Assembly (NCBI RefSeq): GCF_009498525.1
Contig: NZ_QSNT01000008.1
Location: forward strand, 1-64,000
DNA: 64,000 bases
Reading direction: 5' to 3'
Source of the DNA: Rhizobium sp. ICMP 5592
GTDB lineage: Bacteria > Pseudomonadota > Alphaproteobacteria > Rhizobiales > Rhizobiaceae
This document shows positions 1 through 8,730 of this stretch, piece after piece (position 1 is the stretch's first letter; the number at the start of each line of letters is the position of its first letter). The translations under genes were made by a program, and so were the position numbers. The notes under the pieces were generated by a model. It was not told the DNA's origin. It was given only the letters and a program-made list of their open reading frames with translations, and did no database searches.

Positions 1-201
1 GCGCCAGTGCCAGCGTAGCCGTTTTTCCATCTCTGGCGCATATTTCTGAACCCAACGATAAATCGTGGAATGATCGACGGGCACACCCCGTTCGCCCATC
101 ATTTGCTCAAGGTCGCGGTAGCTGACACCATAGCGGCAATACCATCGCACCGCCCACAAAATCACTTCACCCTGAAAATGACGCCACTTGAAATCGCTCA
201 T
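1..201 (-). CDS. IS6-family transposase, N-terminal part (runs off left edge)
   Basis: The gene starts at 201 and reads leftward off the window, so only about 67 N-terminal residues are visible. They begin MSDFKWRHFQGEVILWAVRW and continue with YRDLEQMMGERGVPVDHST and IYRWVQKYAPE, the helix-turn-helix region typical of IS6-family DDE transposases. The catalytic DDE core lies beyond the edge. The start ATG fits the family start and sits just inside the terminal inverted repeat. Confidence 0.9.
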   Translation of the reverse strand, partial: MSDFKWRHFQGEVILWAVRWYCRYGVSYRDLEQMMGERGVPVDHSTIYRWVQKYAPEMEKRLRWHWR

Positions 202-263
202 CAATATTCTCGTTGAAAATTCGGCGCTCTTTCGGACATCAACGGGATTTTTGCAACAGAGCC
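1..263 (-). mobile_element. IS6-family insertion sequence, 5' end
   Basis: This is the end of an IS6/IS26-like element. The outer end at 263 reads inward on the minus strand as GGCTCTGTTGCAAAAAT, which matches the usual terminal inverted repeat of this family. The transposase starts 62 bases inside. The other end lies outside the window. The element interrupts the second recombinase gene of the RIT unit at 264. The target duplication cannot be checked without the other end. Confidence 0.85.
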
Positions 264-400
264 GCCGTAATGGTCTCGGCGCCGCGGGCCTCCATGAAAG
301 CGACGAACCCCGACAATCGTTTTGCCGGACCGTCATATTTGTATCCCAGCCCTTGGCGCATGCCGATGTAGCGCTCAAACGCGGTGCGAAGCCGGCTCAT
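264..400 (-). pseudogene. second RIT tyrosine recombinase, truncated by IS6 insertion
   Basis: About 45 N-terminal codons remain, beginning MSRLRTAFERYIGMRQGLGY and continuing through a segment ending MEARGAETITA. This is the typical N-terminus of the second protein of rhizobial recombinase-in-trio units. The ATG overlaps the stop of the upstream recombinase (ATGA), as expected for the overlapping rit genes. The frame ends abruptly at the IS6 inverted repeat at 263/264. The rest of this gene and any third recombinase would lie beyond the IS, outside the window. Confidence 0.8.
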
Positions 401-1638
401 TGGACACCTCCCGGCCAGGGGAGGCTCAGTTCGCGCAACTTCTCAACATCGAGCTTGGCATAGATCCTTGTACTGTCGATGCTTCGATGGCGGAGCAGTT
501 GACCGATCTCGGCAAAGCTGGCGCCCGACCGCAAAAGGTCGGTTGCAAGGCTGTGGCGGAAAAGATGGGCGCCGTGATGCGCATAGCCGTCAATGCCCGC
601 CCGTTCGAGTGCCTGCTTTGCGATCATCGTGATGGCGCAGCCGGAGGCAAAACCCACATGCGGCGCAAGAGTTCGCAAGAAAACTCGCCGACACGCCGAA
701 GCGGGGCGCCCATGCCGGATATAAGCCACGATCGCTGTTCCGACGTCGTGACGCAGCGGCATCGTTGCTTGTTGCCGCCCCTTTCCGTGTACGAGAATCG
801 TGCCCGACTGCCAGTCGATATCGTCAAGATTGAGGGTCGCAACTTCGCTGGCGCGCAAGCCGAGCTTGGCGAGGATCATCAGAACCGCATAGTCCCGATG
901 GCCCATTGCCGTCATCCGATCGCAGGCATCGAGAACCTTCTGGACCTTCTCGGGCGGCAGGAATGTTGGAAGGCCGGCAAGTCGCCAGCGGCGGATGGAC
1001 GGCACACAGTCAGCGAGCGGCGTCGAGATGAAACCCTTCAGATGCAAATAGCGCAAGAACGCACGTACAACTCCGCACATGGCTTTGCCACTGTCGGCGG
1101 AACCGTCAAGCGCATGTCATTCGACATAGCCGATGATGATCTCCGGGGTGAGCGCTGCAAACTCGTCTGCGCCGGCCGGACAGATCTCCATCAGAAATCG
1201 ATGCGACAGCAGCTTGTGACTTTCCACCGTTGAGGCGGCGAGCCCTCTCTCATTCGAGAGATAAGCTGCGAACATATCGACAATCTGCTCGTGCTCCGTG
1301 CGCTCAATCGGAACGGCGGCTGATATCAAACCTTCTTGCCGCAATGTAGAGAGTAAGCGGCGGAGAGCTGATCGGTCGCCCGCGTCAGGTCTCCAGTGTT
1401 TGAAACGGTGCTCGAAAAACCGACTAACGTGACCTTCGCTTAAATCCTGGGGCTCATGTCCGCTGCCAACATGCCAGTCCATCAGCTCTCGAAACAGGCT
1501 CAGCGATCGCCAGGTACATTGCCGACCCAAGCCTTCGTTCGACAACCTGGCGGCGTAAACTTGGGCAAACTTGCCATGCGGCCCGTGGATCAGCTTCCGA
1601 TACAGCGTGCTGCGCTTCAAATAGTCACTTGCGTTCAT
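397..1638 (-). pseudogene. first RIT tyrosine recombinase/integrase, split by an in-frame stop
   Basis: Both halves are in one frame: an N-terminal SAM-like DNA-binding half (1638 to 1117, starting MNASDYLKRSTLYRKL) and a tyrosine-recombinase catalytic half (1080 to 397). The catalytic part shows the first Arg in LGLRASEVATL, the H-x-x-R box in HLFRHSLATDLL, the later His in LLRHRS and the Tyr in TRIYAKLD. A TGA at 1119-1117 interrupts the frame directly after IIIGYVE. A single C-to-T change from CGA (Arg) would explain it. Without the stop the product would be about 413 residues, a normal length. The 3' end overlaps the next recombinase by ATGA. The protein is presumed non-functional unless the TGA is read through. 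Confidence 0.85.
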
Positions 1639-1680
1639 AGGGCTCTCCTTTGCGTCAACTGCGACGGAGAGAGCCTAAGC

Positions 1681-1764
1681 TATGCCGATCCTGCTACTGC
1701 TTTGTCACGAAAAACGTTGGCATAAACCTGCTCGTTCGGCATAGTTCGACGGTCGGCATAAACC
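1681..1764. repeat. CGGCATA repeats at the outer end of the RIT unit
   Basis: Four copies of a GGCATA core lie upstream of the recombinase: TATGCCGA inverted at 1681-1688, TTGGCATAAACC at 1717-1728, TTCGGCATA at 1735-1743 and TCGGCATAAACC at 1753-1764. The last copy ends exactly where IS66 transposase homology begins (1765). I infer that this is the element terminus with recombinase-binding repeats; the boundary itself is seen directly. Confidence 0.55.
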
Positions 1765-1896
1765 GCCAAACTCAATGATGTCGAACCGCTTGGCTATCTC
1801 GCCGACGTGCTTACCAGGATCGTCAACGGCCACCCGAACAGTCAGATCGACGAGTTATTGCCCTGGTCGTACAGGACCGATAAAATACCCCGATGA
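1765..1896 (+). pseudogene. IS66-family transposase, C-terminal remnant
   Basis: One frame from 1765 reads AKLNDVEPLGYLADVLTRIV then NGHPNSQIDELLPWSY and stops at 1896. This is the conserved C-terminal tail of IS66 TnpC transposases. Everything upstream is missing and is replaced by the end of the RIT unit, so RIT insertion into, or deletion of, an IS66 element is the likely history. Confidence 0.8.
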
Positions 1897-1918
1897 AAGA
1901 ATAGGCGTGGAGTGTGCC

Positions 1919-2146
1919 GTGACAGAGCAGAGCATCTCATGGGAGCAGGATGGAATCGACTCCGGCTGGTTCTTTGCCAAGAATGTCGGCTCTGTGAGAA
2001 GCAGTTCCAGTTATCGCCCTGGAGGCTGGTGGTTCCTTCCGAAGTGGTTACCTGACACGGAAGAAAACGATGTCGGCCCCTTCAAAACCAAAACTGCCGC
2101 GTTGGCAGAAGCAGAGAGCCTAGCTGCTCGCCAGCTCACAGAATAG
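1919..2146 (+). CDS. hypothetical protein behind the IS66 tail
   Basis: A 75-residue frame from GTG at 1919 reads MTEQSISWEQDGIDSGWFFA and ends AALAEAESLAARQLTE. It is rich in Trp and Gly and has no recognised family, signal peptide or membrane segment. It lies between the IS66 transposase stop and the probable IS66 right end near 2193, so it may be a passenger gene of that element. The GTG start is uncertain; an upstream ATG at 1775 would fuse it to out-of-frame IS66 sequence. Confidence 0.4.
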   Translation: MTEQSISWEQDGIDSGWFFAKNVGSVRSSSSYRPGGWWFLPKWLPDTEENDVGPFKTKTAALAEAESLAARQLTE

Positions 2147-2170
2147 CAGTAACATCAACTTCCCGCCTGC

Positions 2171-2193
2171 CGCGGCCTCAGAACAGCGCTTAC
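2171..2193. repeat. possible IS66 right terminal repeat
   Basis: The sequence ends ...CAGCGCTTAC at 2193, which reads GTAAGCGCTG on the other strand, the usual beginning of IS66-family terminal repeats. The left end is not in the window, so the pairing cannot be verified. Confidence 0.35.
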
Positions 2194-2238
2194 GGCTTAG
2201 CCGTAGGCAGTCATCCTTTCCACGGGAGCGAATCTCAC

Positions 2239-2298
2239 ATTAAGTGCCAAAATCGAAACCAGAATCGCAAATTAAGTGCCCAATCTCAATTTAAGTGC
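2239..2298. repeat. three TTAAGTGC repeats
   Basis: TTAAGTGC occurs at 2240-2247, 2272-2279 and 2291-2298 in direct orientation, twice as ATTAAGTGCC. Multiple short repeats of this sort occur at IS21-family ends, so this may be an IS21-like scar. No IstA or IstB coding sequence is present here. Confidence 0.35.
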
Positions 2299-2405
2299 TG
2301 TGCTATCTTCTTGAAATTATTGCATGTGGAGTCTTGCATCTAATGCAAAACGACAAGTCCGGCGAATGGCTACCTTCAAGTGGGAATCAGGCCCGAACGC
2401 CGATA

Positions 2406-3721
2406 TCAACGTATCGACGCAGACCGAGCGACGTTTTGGCTTGGTGTAGATTCGATCGGCGGAAGATCTATTTCGGCAATCAAGCCGTTCGGCACATTGT
2501 CGCGCAGTCGGAACGTACCCTTGTGGCACTTTGTCACGATGCCTAACACGACTGATAGGCCCAGCCCAAATCCCCCACTTTTCGCGCCGCTCTGTTTTGT
2601 CGCGTCTGCCTTGAAAAAAGGCTCGAGGACCTTTTCCTTCAGGTCATCCGGTAATCCAGGCCCGTTGTCGACGACGAGTATGCTCACCCCACTATCGGAA
2701 TTCTTCTCCAACGTCACTTAAATCTTGTCCGCATAACGAGACGCATTATCAACGAGGTTAGAAACCGCGCGGACCATGCCCTGCGGCATGCAGATATAAG
2801 CCAGCCGCCTTGGGCCTACGTAGGTGACATCGATCCCGGTGTCTGCGAATCCGTGGCGATCGTCTGTAACAAGCTTGACAGATCCACGTTGCGAGTTTGT
2901 TCGGGCGTGTTGTCCAGAAATCTGAGGCTGGCGTCGATCATGGCGGCCAGGGTCGTAGCATACGCAGTCTTGTAAGCGGTGTCCTCAAGTCGTGACTGAT
3001 GGCACGCAACATCGTAGTGCGATCCCGCAGCATGGTCCGAATTCGAGCCTGCATAATATTGAGCGACGCGGCCAGGCTTCTGATTTCGGAAGCGCCTTCC
3101 GCACTGAAGGGTTCATCGGAATTGTCATCCATACTGGCACGTCGCGTAGCCGCAGCAAAAAGGGACCAGCGGCTCAGTGATGAGCCAACTGCCAAGGTAG
3201 GCCAATAGGATGAGCGGAAAGACGATTTTCAGGACGCCGCTTGCGACAGCAGGCGCGAGCCAGAGGCTGCTTGGAAACTGCGGCATCTGGAATGAAAGTG
3301 CACGAGTGTTGTCGACCCTAATTGTCAGGGCGGCTGGTTGGCCGGTATAAGCAATAGCGTTCCTGAGCGAATTTAGGATACCATCGTTGATCAGCTCCCT
3401 CACTGCGGGCAGGATTTCGTCCGAGGGCATGCCCGGCTGATATACCAGCGGCGCTTCCTTCACGGGAGCTCGTTGCACAGAAATGCCCAATCGCCCGGCC
3501 AGATCGAGTGCCTCATTTTCCTCCTGAGAGGTGCGACTGCGTCCAAATTGCTCAAGGACCATTTCCACGCGCCCGGCAAACAGGCTAATCACGAGACCCT
3601 TATCATGTCGACCACAGATGAACGGCTCCGAGACGGTAGCTACCGTGGATACGAAAACGACCAACACAATGGCTAGAAAGAGCAACTGCGTGCGGATGGA
3701 CGCTCGGCAAAGTCTTTTCAA
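2406..3721 (-). pseudogene. sensor histidine kinase, degraded in several frames
   Basis: Pieces of one sensor kinase lie in order on the minus strand. The N-terminus with a membrane segment (LLFLAIVLVVFVSTVATVS), a periplasmic part and a second membrane segment runs 3721 to about 3165. After a frameshift come a HAMP linker and the H-box ISHDLRTPLTRLR (about 3150 to 2950). Then follow an N-box with VSNLVDNASRYAD (about 2755), an in-frame TAA near 2720, and G-boxes VVDNGPGLPDD and GFGLGLSVV (2717 to 2406). At least two frameshifts and one stop disable it. Its start overlaps the stop of the response regulator (ATGA), so the two once formed a two-component operon. Confidence 0.85.
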
Positions 3722-4452
3722 GCCTGCCTCTCCACTTTGGACGCAAACAGATAGCCTCCGAGTCGAACCGTTTTGATGAATGTAGGGTCCCGGAGGTTCG
3801 GCTCAATCTTCTGTCTAACACGACTGATGTGCGCGTCAATACTACGTTCGACCGGCCCAGCGGTCCCGGCGTGCGTCATGGAGAGAAGCTGCTCACGGGT
3901 CAAAACCTTGTTGGGATGACTGCAGAATGCCCACAAAAGATCGAACTCGGCTGTTGTCATGGACACCTGAGCCCCATCGGCGTCAAAGAGCTGGCGACTT
4001 CGCGGGTCAATACACCATCCTGCGAAGGTCATCGGCACAAGCTCCTCCTCGGCGTCGTTCGAGTTTGTCACTCGCCGAAGAATGTTTTTGATCCGTGCGA
4101 TCAATTCGCGCGAATTGAAAGGTTTGGTCACGTAGTCATCTGCGCCAAGTTCAAGGCCAAGTATCCGATCGATGTCTTCCCTAAGAGCCGTCAGCATCAA
4201 GATCGGTGTTTTTCCAGACGAGCGCAAACGCCTGCAGATACTAAAACCGTCCTCGCCCGGCAACATTGCATCAAGTAGGATTAGGTCGAAAGTGGAACCC
4301 GCGAGCAATGTGTCCATTGCCTTTGCATCACTCGCGGCTTCCGCCAGAAAACCATTGTTTCGGACAAGGTCGACAAGCATACTGGCAATATCAACATCGT
4401 CCTCAACGATGAGAAGACGCGCTTGTCCGGATGAGATGAGTTCAGACGCCAT
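3718..4452 (-). CDS. OmpR-family response regulator
   Basis: This 244-residue protein has a receiver domain (about 12-125) with acidic residues E17, D18 and D19, phospho-acceptor D61 in LILLDAMLPGEDG, and Lys in YVTKPF. A C-terminal winged-helix domain (about 145-240) contains TTAEFDLLWAF, RSIDAHISRVRQKIE and IKTVRLGGYLF. It appears intact. It should control promoters in response to the partner kinase directly downstream, but that gene is broken, so the regulator may be orphaned or phosphorylated by another source. AGGA precedes the ATG. Confidence 0.93.
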   Translation of the reverse strand: MASELISSGQARLLIVEDDVDIASMLVDLVRNNGFLAEAASDAKAMDTLLAGSTFDLILLDAMLPGEDGFSICRRLRSSGKTPILMLTALREDIDRILGLELGADDYVTKPFNSRELIARIKNILRRVTNSNDAEEELVPMTFAGWCIDPRSRQLFDADGAQVSMTTAEFDLLWAFCSHPNKVLTREQLLSMTHAGTAGPVERSIDAHISRVRQKIEPNLRDPTFIKTVRLGGYLFASKVERQA

Positions 4453-5126
4453 GGTCCTGCTTTGCTATTTTGTCGGACACCCTAGAAGGGAGGCTATTTC
4501 ATTTGGATCGCACGGTCTTAATCTTCGCGGCCCGTCGTGCGATGATCAGCAATATCAGGAATCTTGCAAAACTAAATTATTAGATGTTGAGTTATGTTGC
4601 GGCCGTCGGCGCAAAAATCCATTGGTCAAAACGTCGAGGCGGTGTCATAGAGTGTGATGTGCCATCGAGAGATATTCAACGACACCGTTATTTGAGCCTC
4701 CGCGCAGTGCACAGCCACGCGGGGAATCACTCCCTAATTCTTGCGACGCACATCCGGCTCCGCCCAGTCGATGATTGGCCGGTCCACCAAAAACTGCTCC
4801 AGGAAAGCGCGGCCAAAGCTGATCGGAGCGATGCACCTTCCGTTCTCTATCTCTGCCATAATCCTATCCTGGAAAAGATCCTCACGGGGCTTCAACAACG
4901 TGTTGCAAGCCGTTCTGGTCGCCCCGCTCTTTTTCTTGCTGAACACAGGAAGCACGCCAACACGACATGCTGTCGCGACCAGGGGCGTCGAACCATGCAT
5001 TCCCTGACATGACGCGCAATCCCCACCATAAAAGGTCGAAATCTCTTCGCCGGGATCAAAGGACTGTGCGCATATTGAAACACGACGCGATTGCCGTCCT
5101 CCGACGATGATCAACAGGTCCGGATT
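4453..5126. other. region without a confident gene
   Basis: No convincing gene is seen. On the minus strand, two overlapping frames between about 5083 and 4734 read protein-like segments (HSPLIPAKRFRPFMVGIARH, then IAPISFGRAFLEQFLVDRPI). They could be pieces of one frameshifted gene, but I do not recognise the family. Confidence 0.3.
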
Positions 5127-5396
5127 CTAGTCGTATCGGCAGAACAGCGATGATGGTGATTGTGCACAGAAGCGCCGATGATCCCGTGCCTCGCGGTAAG
5201 CTGCATCTTCCCTGCGGTCCATTTCGGCACGTTGGGCTTCTCGGCGTTGCCATTCCTCGCGATTACGGTCGCGCTGCTCTGCGTCGAAATTCCGGCTGTA
5301 GCCGGGGCGACCCTCATACACGTCGTCATCGCTCACACAGCCTGCCAGAAGCGCCGACGATAGCAAAAGGCAGCAGGCGAATATCTTTTGTTTCAT
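5127..5396 (-). CDS. small putative lipoprotein
   Basis: This 89-residue protein has a lipoprotein signal peptide: MKQKIFACCLLLSSALLAGC, with lipobox LLAGC and acylated Cys20. The mature part is highly charged (Arg, Glu and Asp repeats such as RDRNREEWQRREAQRAEM) and ends SLFCRYD. A good Shine-Dalgarno (GGAGAAG) precedes the ATG. It is probably anchored in the inner or outer membrane. The function is unknown. Confidence 0.7.
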   Translation of the reverse strand: MKQKIFACCLLLSSALLAGCVSDDDVYEGRPGYSRNFDAEQRDRNREEWQRREAQRAEMDRREDAAYREARDHRRFCAQSPSSLFCRYD

Positions 5397-6152
5397 AGAC
5401 TTCTCCGTAATCTCGACTGGCAGGAGTTGCTCAACGAAGCCGCTGAATGGGTAGTGCAGTCCTCATGGTGAAAACTCGTCGTCATGCTGCAATGAGCACC
5501 CATTCCCTCACGACAGGGAACCGTGCGGCAGGAGTTCTCAGTCTGGCACGTGTCACTCTCCGCACGACTTCTCACATTTGCCGGTGCCGATATCTTCGAC
5601 TGGACATCGATACACATAGCCAATCAAAGGTCGGAGAAGTATTCAGTTTTATTTGGTTTTGTTGCGCGGACAAGTGCCGGGTGCGGCTTGGAGGGCACGG
5701 AAGTGACAGACGCCAACCCGCAATATCGACTTTGGCGCTTCCGACAAAGTTGGTGCGATTCAACCAACGGCGATCGCGCGATTATTGTCGATATTCAACG
5801 CGGAAGAACGCAACAAAACGGAATAAAATCGAACAATTTGAGATCCACACTTGGGGTACGTTTTGGGACGAGACCCAAAGGAGCGCCAAGTGTCAACGCA
5901 AAACCATAGTTGTAAACCGATCTTGGTGTTTCTGCCCCACGGCGCCGCGCACGTGGTCGTAAAAAAACTAGCCGAATATAGCTATCAGGGTTCGTCGTTT
6001 CGACGGTACCGGAGCTTTTTGACGTCCTGCGGTCCGAGCGTTACGCCCTTGTGATCACAACCAGATCCGATATCGATATTGTCCGCAATATTCACACGAT
6101 ACCTGTCGTGAACCTCGAGGTTTTTTTCTATTCGGAGCCATCCCCTGGGGGT
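5397..6152. other. region without a recognisable gene
   Basis: Only short overlapping frames without family features are seen on either strand. I find no repeat, RNA gene or clear promoter in this stretch. Confidence 0.4.
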
Positions 6153-6359
6153 ATGCTTGCCACGTCAAAAAGATTCGACGGTGCTGCCTTCATCCAGCGC
6201 ATTAGAGTTCTCGCGGACCCGGCCGCCGCGGCAAGGCGCGAGGCCCGGCAGGTGGCGCCGGCGCCCGTCGAAGCAGACAGCCCGTCGCATACATCTCGGA
6301 TATGGAAAGCAATTAGACAGCGCCTCCGTTCGACACGGATGATGTCGGCTGAAGAGTAA
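6153..6359 (+). CDS. small hypothetical protein
   Basis: This is a possible 68-residue basic protein, MLATSKRFDGAAFIQRIRVL onward, with an Ala/Arg-rich middle and C-terminal SRIWKAIRQRLRS. A G-rich stretch (CTGGGGG) lies just before the ATG. No family is recognised and the frame may be fortuitous. Confidence 0.3.
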   Translation: MLATSKRFDGAAFIQRIRVLADPAAAARREARQVAPAPVEADSPSHTSRIWKAIRQRLRSTRMMSAEE

Positions 6360-6587
6360 CTTTATTTTGCTTCAAATCTCACCCCATAAATTTCTCGGGT
6401 GCGACGCCCAGAGAAGCCTATCGCACTCTATAAGTTCACTCGGTGGTGAGCATTGGGGGCGGCGAAGAGGTACAAAGTTAGCACACAAGCAGCCCGCGAC
6501 CGCTCGGCTGCACGGGCGCTTTCGAAGCGCCCTCGCGGAAATGCGGTTCCAGACCGAAAATTGCTCATCTTTGGTGGAGGTCTTCTC

Positions 6588-6854
6588 ATGTTCTGGATAA
6601 TTGGGGCGGCCTACGCCAGCGGCTACGTGCTAACGACAATCTTTCTTATCGTTGCAGCCACAAGACTAACCAAAAGAGCGGCTGGAGTGTTCACGGCAGC
6701 AGGGTCGACACGATCCTGCCGCGGCTCGCCAATCCGATATTCGTGGAAAAATAATCTGGTCGGCGCATCCAACACCGAGCAAAGACTGGGAGTGGTCGCA
6801 GGAATGAAATCGAAATCACGCCTGCTCGTAGAAGTTCAGTCGGTCTCGAGGTAG
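6588..6854 (+). CDS. small membrane protein, hypothetical
   Basis: This 88-residue frame starts at ATG 6588, preceded by a strong GGAGG at 6576-6580. The N-terminus is one long hydrophobic segment (MFWIIGAAYASGYVLTTIFL, continuing IVAATRL), followed by a basic cytoplasmic-looking tail. No known family. The good ribosome site and clean membrane segment are the only support. Confidence 0.4.
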   Translation: MFWIIGAAYASGYVLTTIFLIVAATRLTKRAAGVFTAAGSTRSCRGSPIRYSWKNNLVGASNTEQRLGVVAGMKSKSRLLVEVQSVSR

Positions 6855-7386
6855 GTGCGAGACGCTGTCCTTAGGCCGCTTGCGATAGTCCGACCTTATC
6901 TGCTGGTGCGTTTGCATCCGGGTGCCGGACTGTCGGTTTGAATTGCGGTTCGCATTCTGGCGTCTCGTCTGGAGGACGATCTGCGATATCGTCTAAGACA
7001 TCAAGCAGCGACTTCAATGAAAGGACGCTCCAGCGACTACGCCTCGGACACGACGCTCCACAGTTGGCTTATTCGCTGAATCTCGTTGGTGTCTTCGATT
7101 ACGCCTTCGCGGCACTCGTCGAGAGGCTGCCAGATCCACGCACTTGGCATTTGTTGTGGTCTAGAGGCTTACTGCGGTGTCAACTCGCGAGCACCGCAGT
7201 GGCTTAGCTGATCATCACAACACTCACGAAGCGAAAACGTCAACGAACTTTCCGCACCGCAACATAATGCAATGTGAAAAGACACTCAGCAACATTGGTC
7301 CGACGCATATTGGGATGTCACGAGGCGGGCTGATGCGTTTCGCAATCGCCCTCTCTTTTGCAGAACAAAGATGAGGCTTCTCAACA
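6855..7386. other. non-coding region upstream of the porin gene
   Basis: No supported gene is seen. The last part presumably holds the promoter of the porin gene at 7387, but I cannot assign -35/-10 boxes with confidence. Confidence 0.4.
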
Positions 7387-7995
7387 ATGCAGTTCAGGAT
7401 ATTCGCAATCGCCGCCTTGGCTCTCGCTTCCACCGTGCCCGCCGGTGCCGCAGACCTGGCTTACGAGGCTGCGCCACCGCAGGCAGGCCAATCGACCTTT
7501 GACTGGTCGGGCTTCTATCTCGGCGGTCAGGGAAGCTACTCTCAGAACAAGGCCAAATATTTTGGCTCGGAGCAGAAGCTGAACAGTGGCTCGGTCGGCG
7601 CTCATGCTGGTTACAACTTCCAATCCGGAAACATCGTTTACGGTATCGAGAACGATTTCAACTACAACTTCAAGAAGGACAAGGAAGCCGATTTCCAGTG
7701 GGACGCCTCTGGCCGTGCCCGTGTCGGCTACGCCTTCGACCGCACGCTGATCTTCACGACCGCAGGTATGGCTGCGACCGGCGGCAAGCTCGACGTTCCG
7801 ACCGTGGGGAAAAAGGACGACATCCTGATCGGCTGGACAGCCGGCGCTGGCGTCGAACATGCCCTGACCGACAATATCCTTGTGCGCGGCGAATATCGCT
7901 ATTCCGATTTCGGCAAGAAGGACTTCGGTTCGCGTCTCGGCGATTTTAGCGGCACCCAGCAAAAAATCGTCTTCGGCGCCAGCTACAAGTTCTGA
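7387..7995 (+). CDS. outer membrane beta-barrel protein, Omp25/31 (RopB-like) family
   Basis: This 202-residue protein has a signal peptide (MQFRIFAIAALALASTVPAG, probable cleavage after AGA). An eight-stranded barrel of the Omp25/31 type follows, with FDWSGFYLGGQGSYSQN, GSVGAHAGYNFQ, GRARVGYAFDRTLIFTTAG, GWTAGAGVEHALTDN and VRGEYRYSDFG. It ends FGASYKF with the C-terminal Phe required for outer-membrane assembly. The length and motifs are typical of rhizobial and brucella surface proteins. GAGG precedes the ATG. It appears intact and monocistronic. Confidence 0.93.
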   Translation: MQFRIFAIAALALASTVPAGAADLAYEAAPPQAGQSTFDWSGFYLGGQGSYSQNKAKYFGSEQKLNSGSVGAHAGYNFQSGNIVYGIENDFNYNFKKDKEADFQWDASGRARVGYAFDRTLIFTTAGMAATGGKLDVPTVGKKDDILIGWTAGAGVEHALTDNILVRGEYRYSDFGKKDFGSRLGDFSGTQQKIVFGASYKF

Positions 7996-8040
7996 GAACA
8001 GCGGCACCCTAGATCTCGAAGCAGGCGTGGGGCCGTGCTG

Positions 8041-8082
8041 CGATCAAGGCGAAAGCGTTTTAGCGCGTACTCGCCTTGATCG
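8041..8082. terminator. inverted repeat downstream of the porin gene
   Basis: CGATCAAGGCGA at 8041-8052 pairs perfectly with TCGCCTTGATCG at 8071-8082 across an 18-base loop, 46 bases after the porin stop. There is no following T-run, so this is either a non-canonical terminator or RNA-stabilising hairpin, or an operator. Confidence 0.4.
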
Positions 8083-8185
8083 ATCTTCCAAGCCGACTTC
8101 CATGCCGATCGCACCGACATTGTGGTCACCGAGAGCTCGCCTGCGACCATATCGGCAACGAGCCGACAGACAAAGGATTTTACCC

Positions 8186-8566
8186 ATGAAGGCTGCCTTC
8201 ATCGCGCTGGGTCTGACCGCCGCCACGATAGCCGGCCCTATCACTCCGGCACTTGCTCAAGTCGTCATTCACCAGGATCAGCAGTCGGACGACTATTCCG
8301 CCCAGGATGACACCGAGTAGAATTTCCTTCATGCCTGGAACAACCATCACGATGCGCGCAACAGGTGGGGAGCGCGCCACCGCAACTTCGGCCCGGAGGA
8401 TGTCATCCGTCTCCTCGAGGGTCGCGGTTATCGCGTCAAAAGCGTCTAGGACGTCGGCATTCGCTATCTGCTCGAGGCAACCCGAGGCGACGATAATCTC
8501 CTCGTCAGCGTATCCAGAAGCGGAGATATCGTGGGCGTCGTTCATGACGACGGCAACGGAGGCTGA
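8186..8566 (+). pseudogene. small secreted protein gene with two in-frame amber stops
   Basis: One frame runs 126 codons from ATG 8186 to TGA 8566 but contains TAG at 8318-8320 and TAG at 8447-8449. It begins with a signal peptide (MKAAFIALGLTAATIAGPIT, then PALAQ). After the first TAG it continues AWNNHHDARNRWGARHRNFG and PEDVIRLLEGRGYRVKSV. After the second TAG it reads DVGIRYLLEATRGDDN and ends VVHDDGNGG. This pattern resembles small rhizobial PepSY-like secreted proteins. The conserved frame suggests recent inactivation by point mutation. Only a 44-residue peptide would be made without readthrough. Confidence 0.6.
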
Positions 8567-8730
8567 TGATAATCGGTCAGCTTGGCAAGGTTAACACGGT
8601 GTCGAGTGTGGTTGTCTCGATAGCCCATGAGGTTGAATGAAATTCAAAGAGGCGCCCGGCTGACTCGGAGCAGAGGCAACGAGACGCATCCCGGTGCCGG
8701 GATGTATGGAACGCCGCTGTCGATTCCGGT

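Noticed and set aside
2239..2298. Short regular repeats as a possible CRISPR array
   Set aside because: There are only three 8-10 base copies with unequal spacing and no cas genes; an IS end is more likely.
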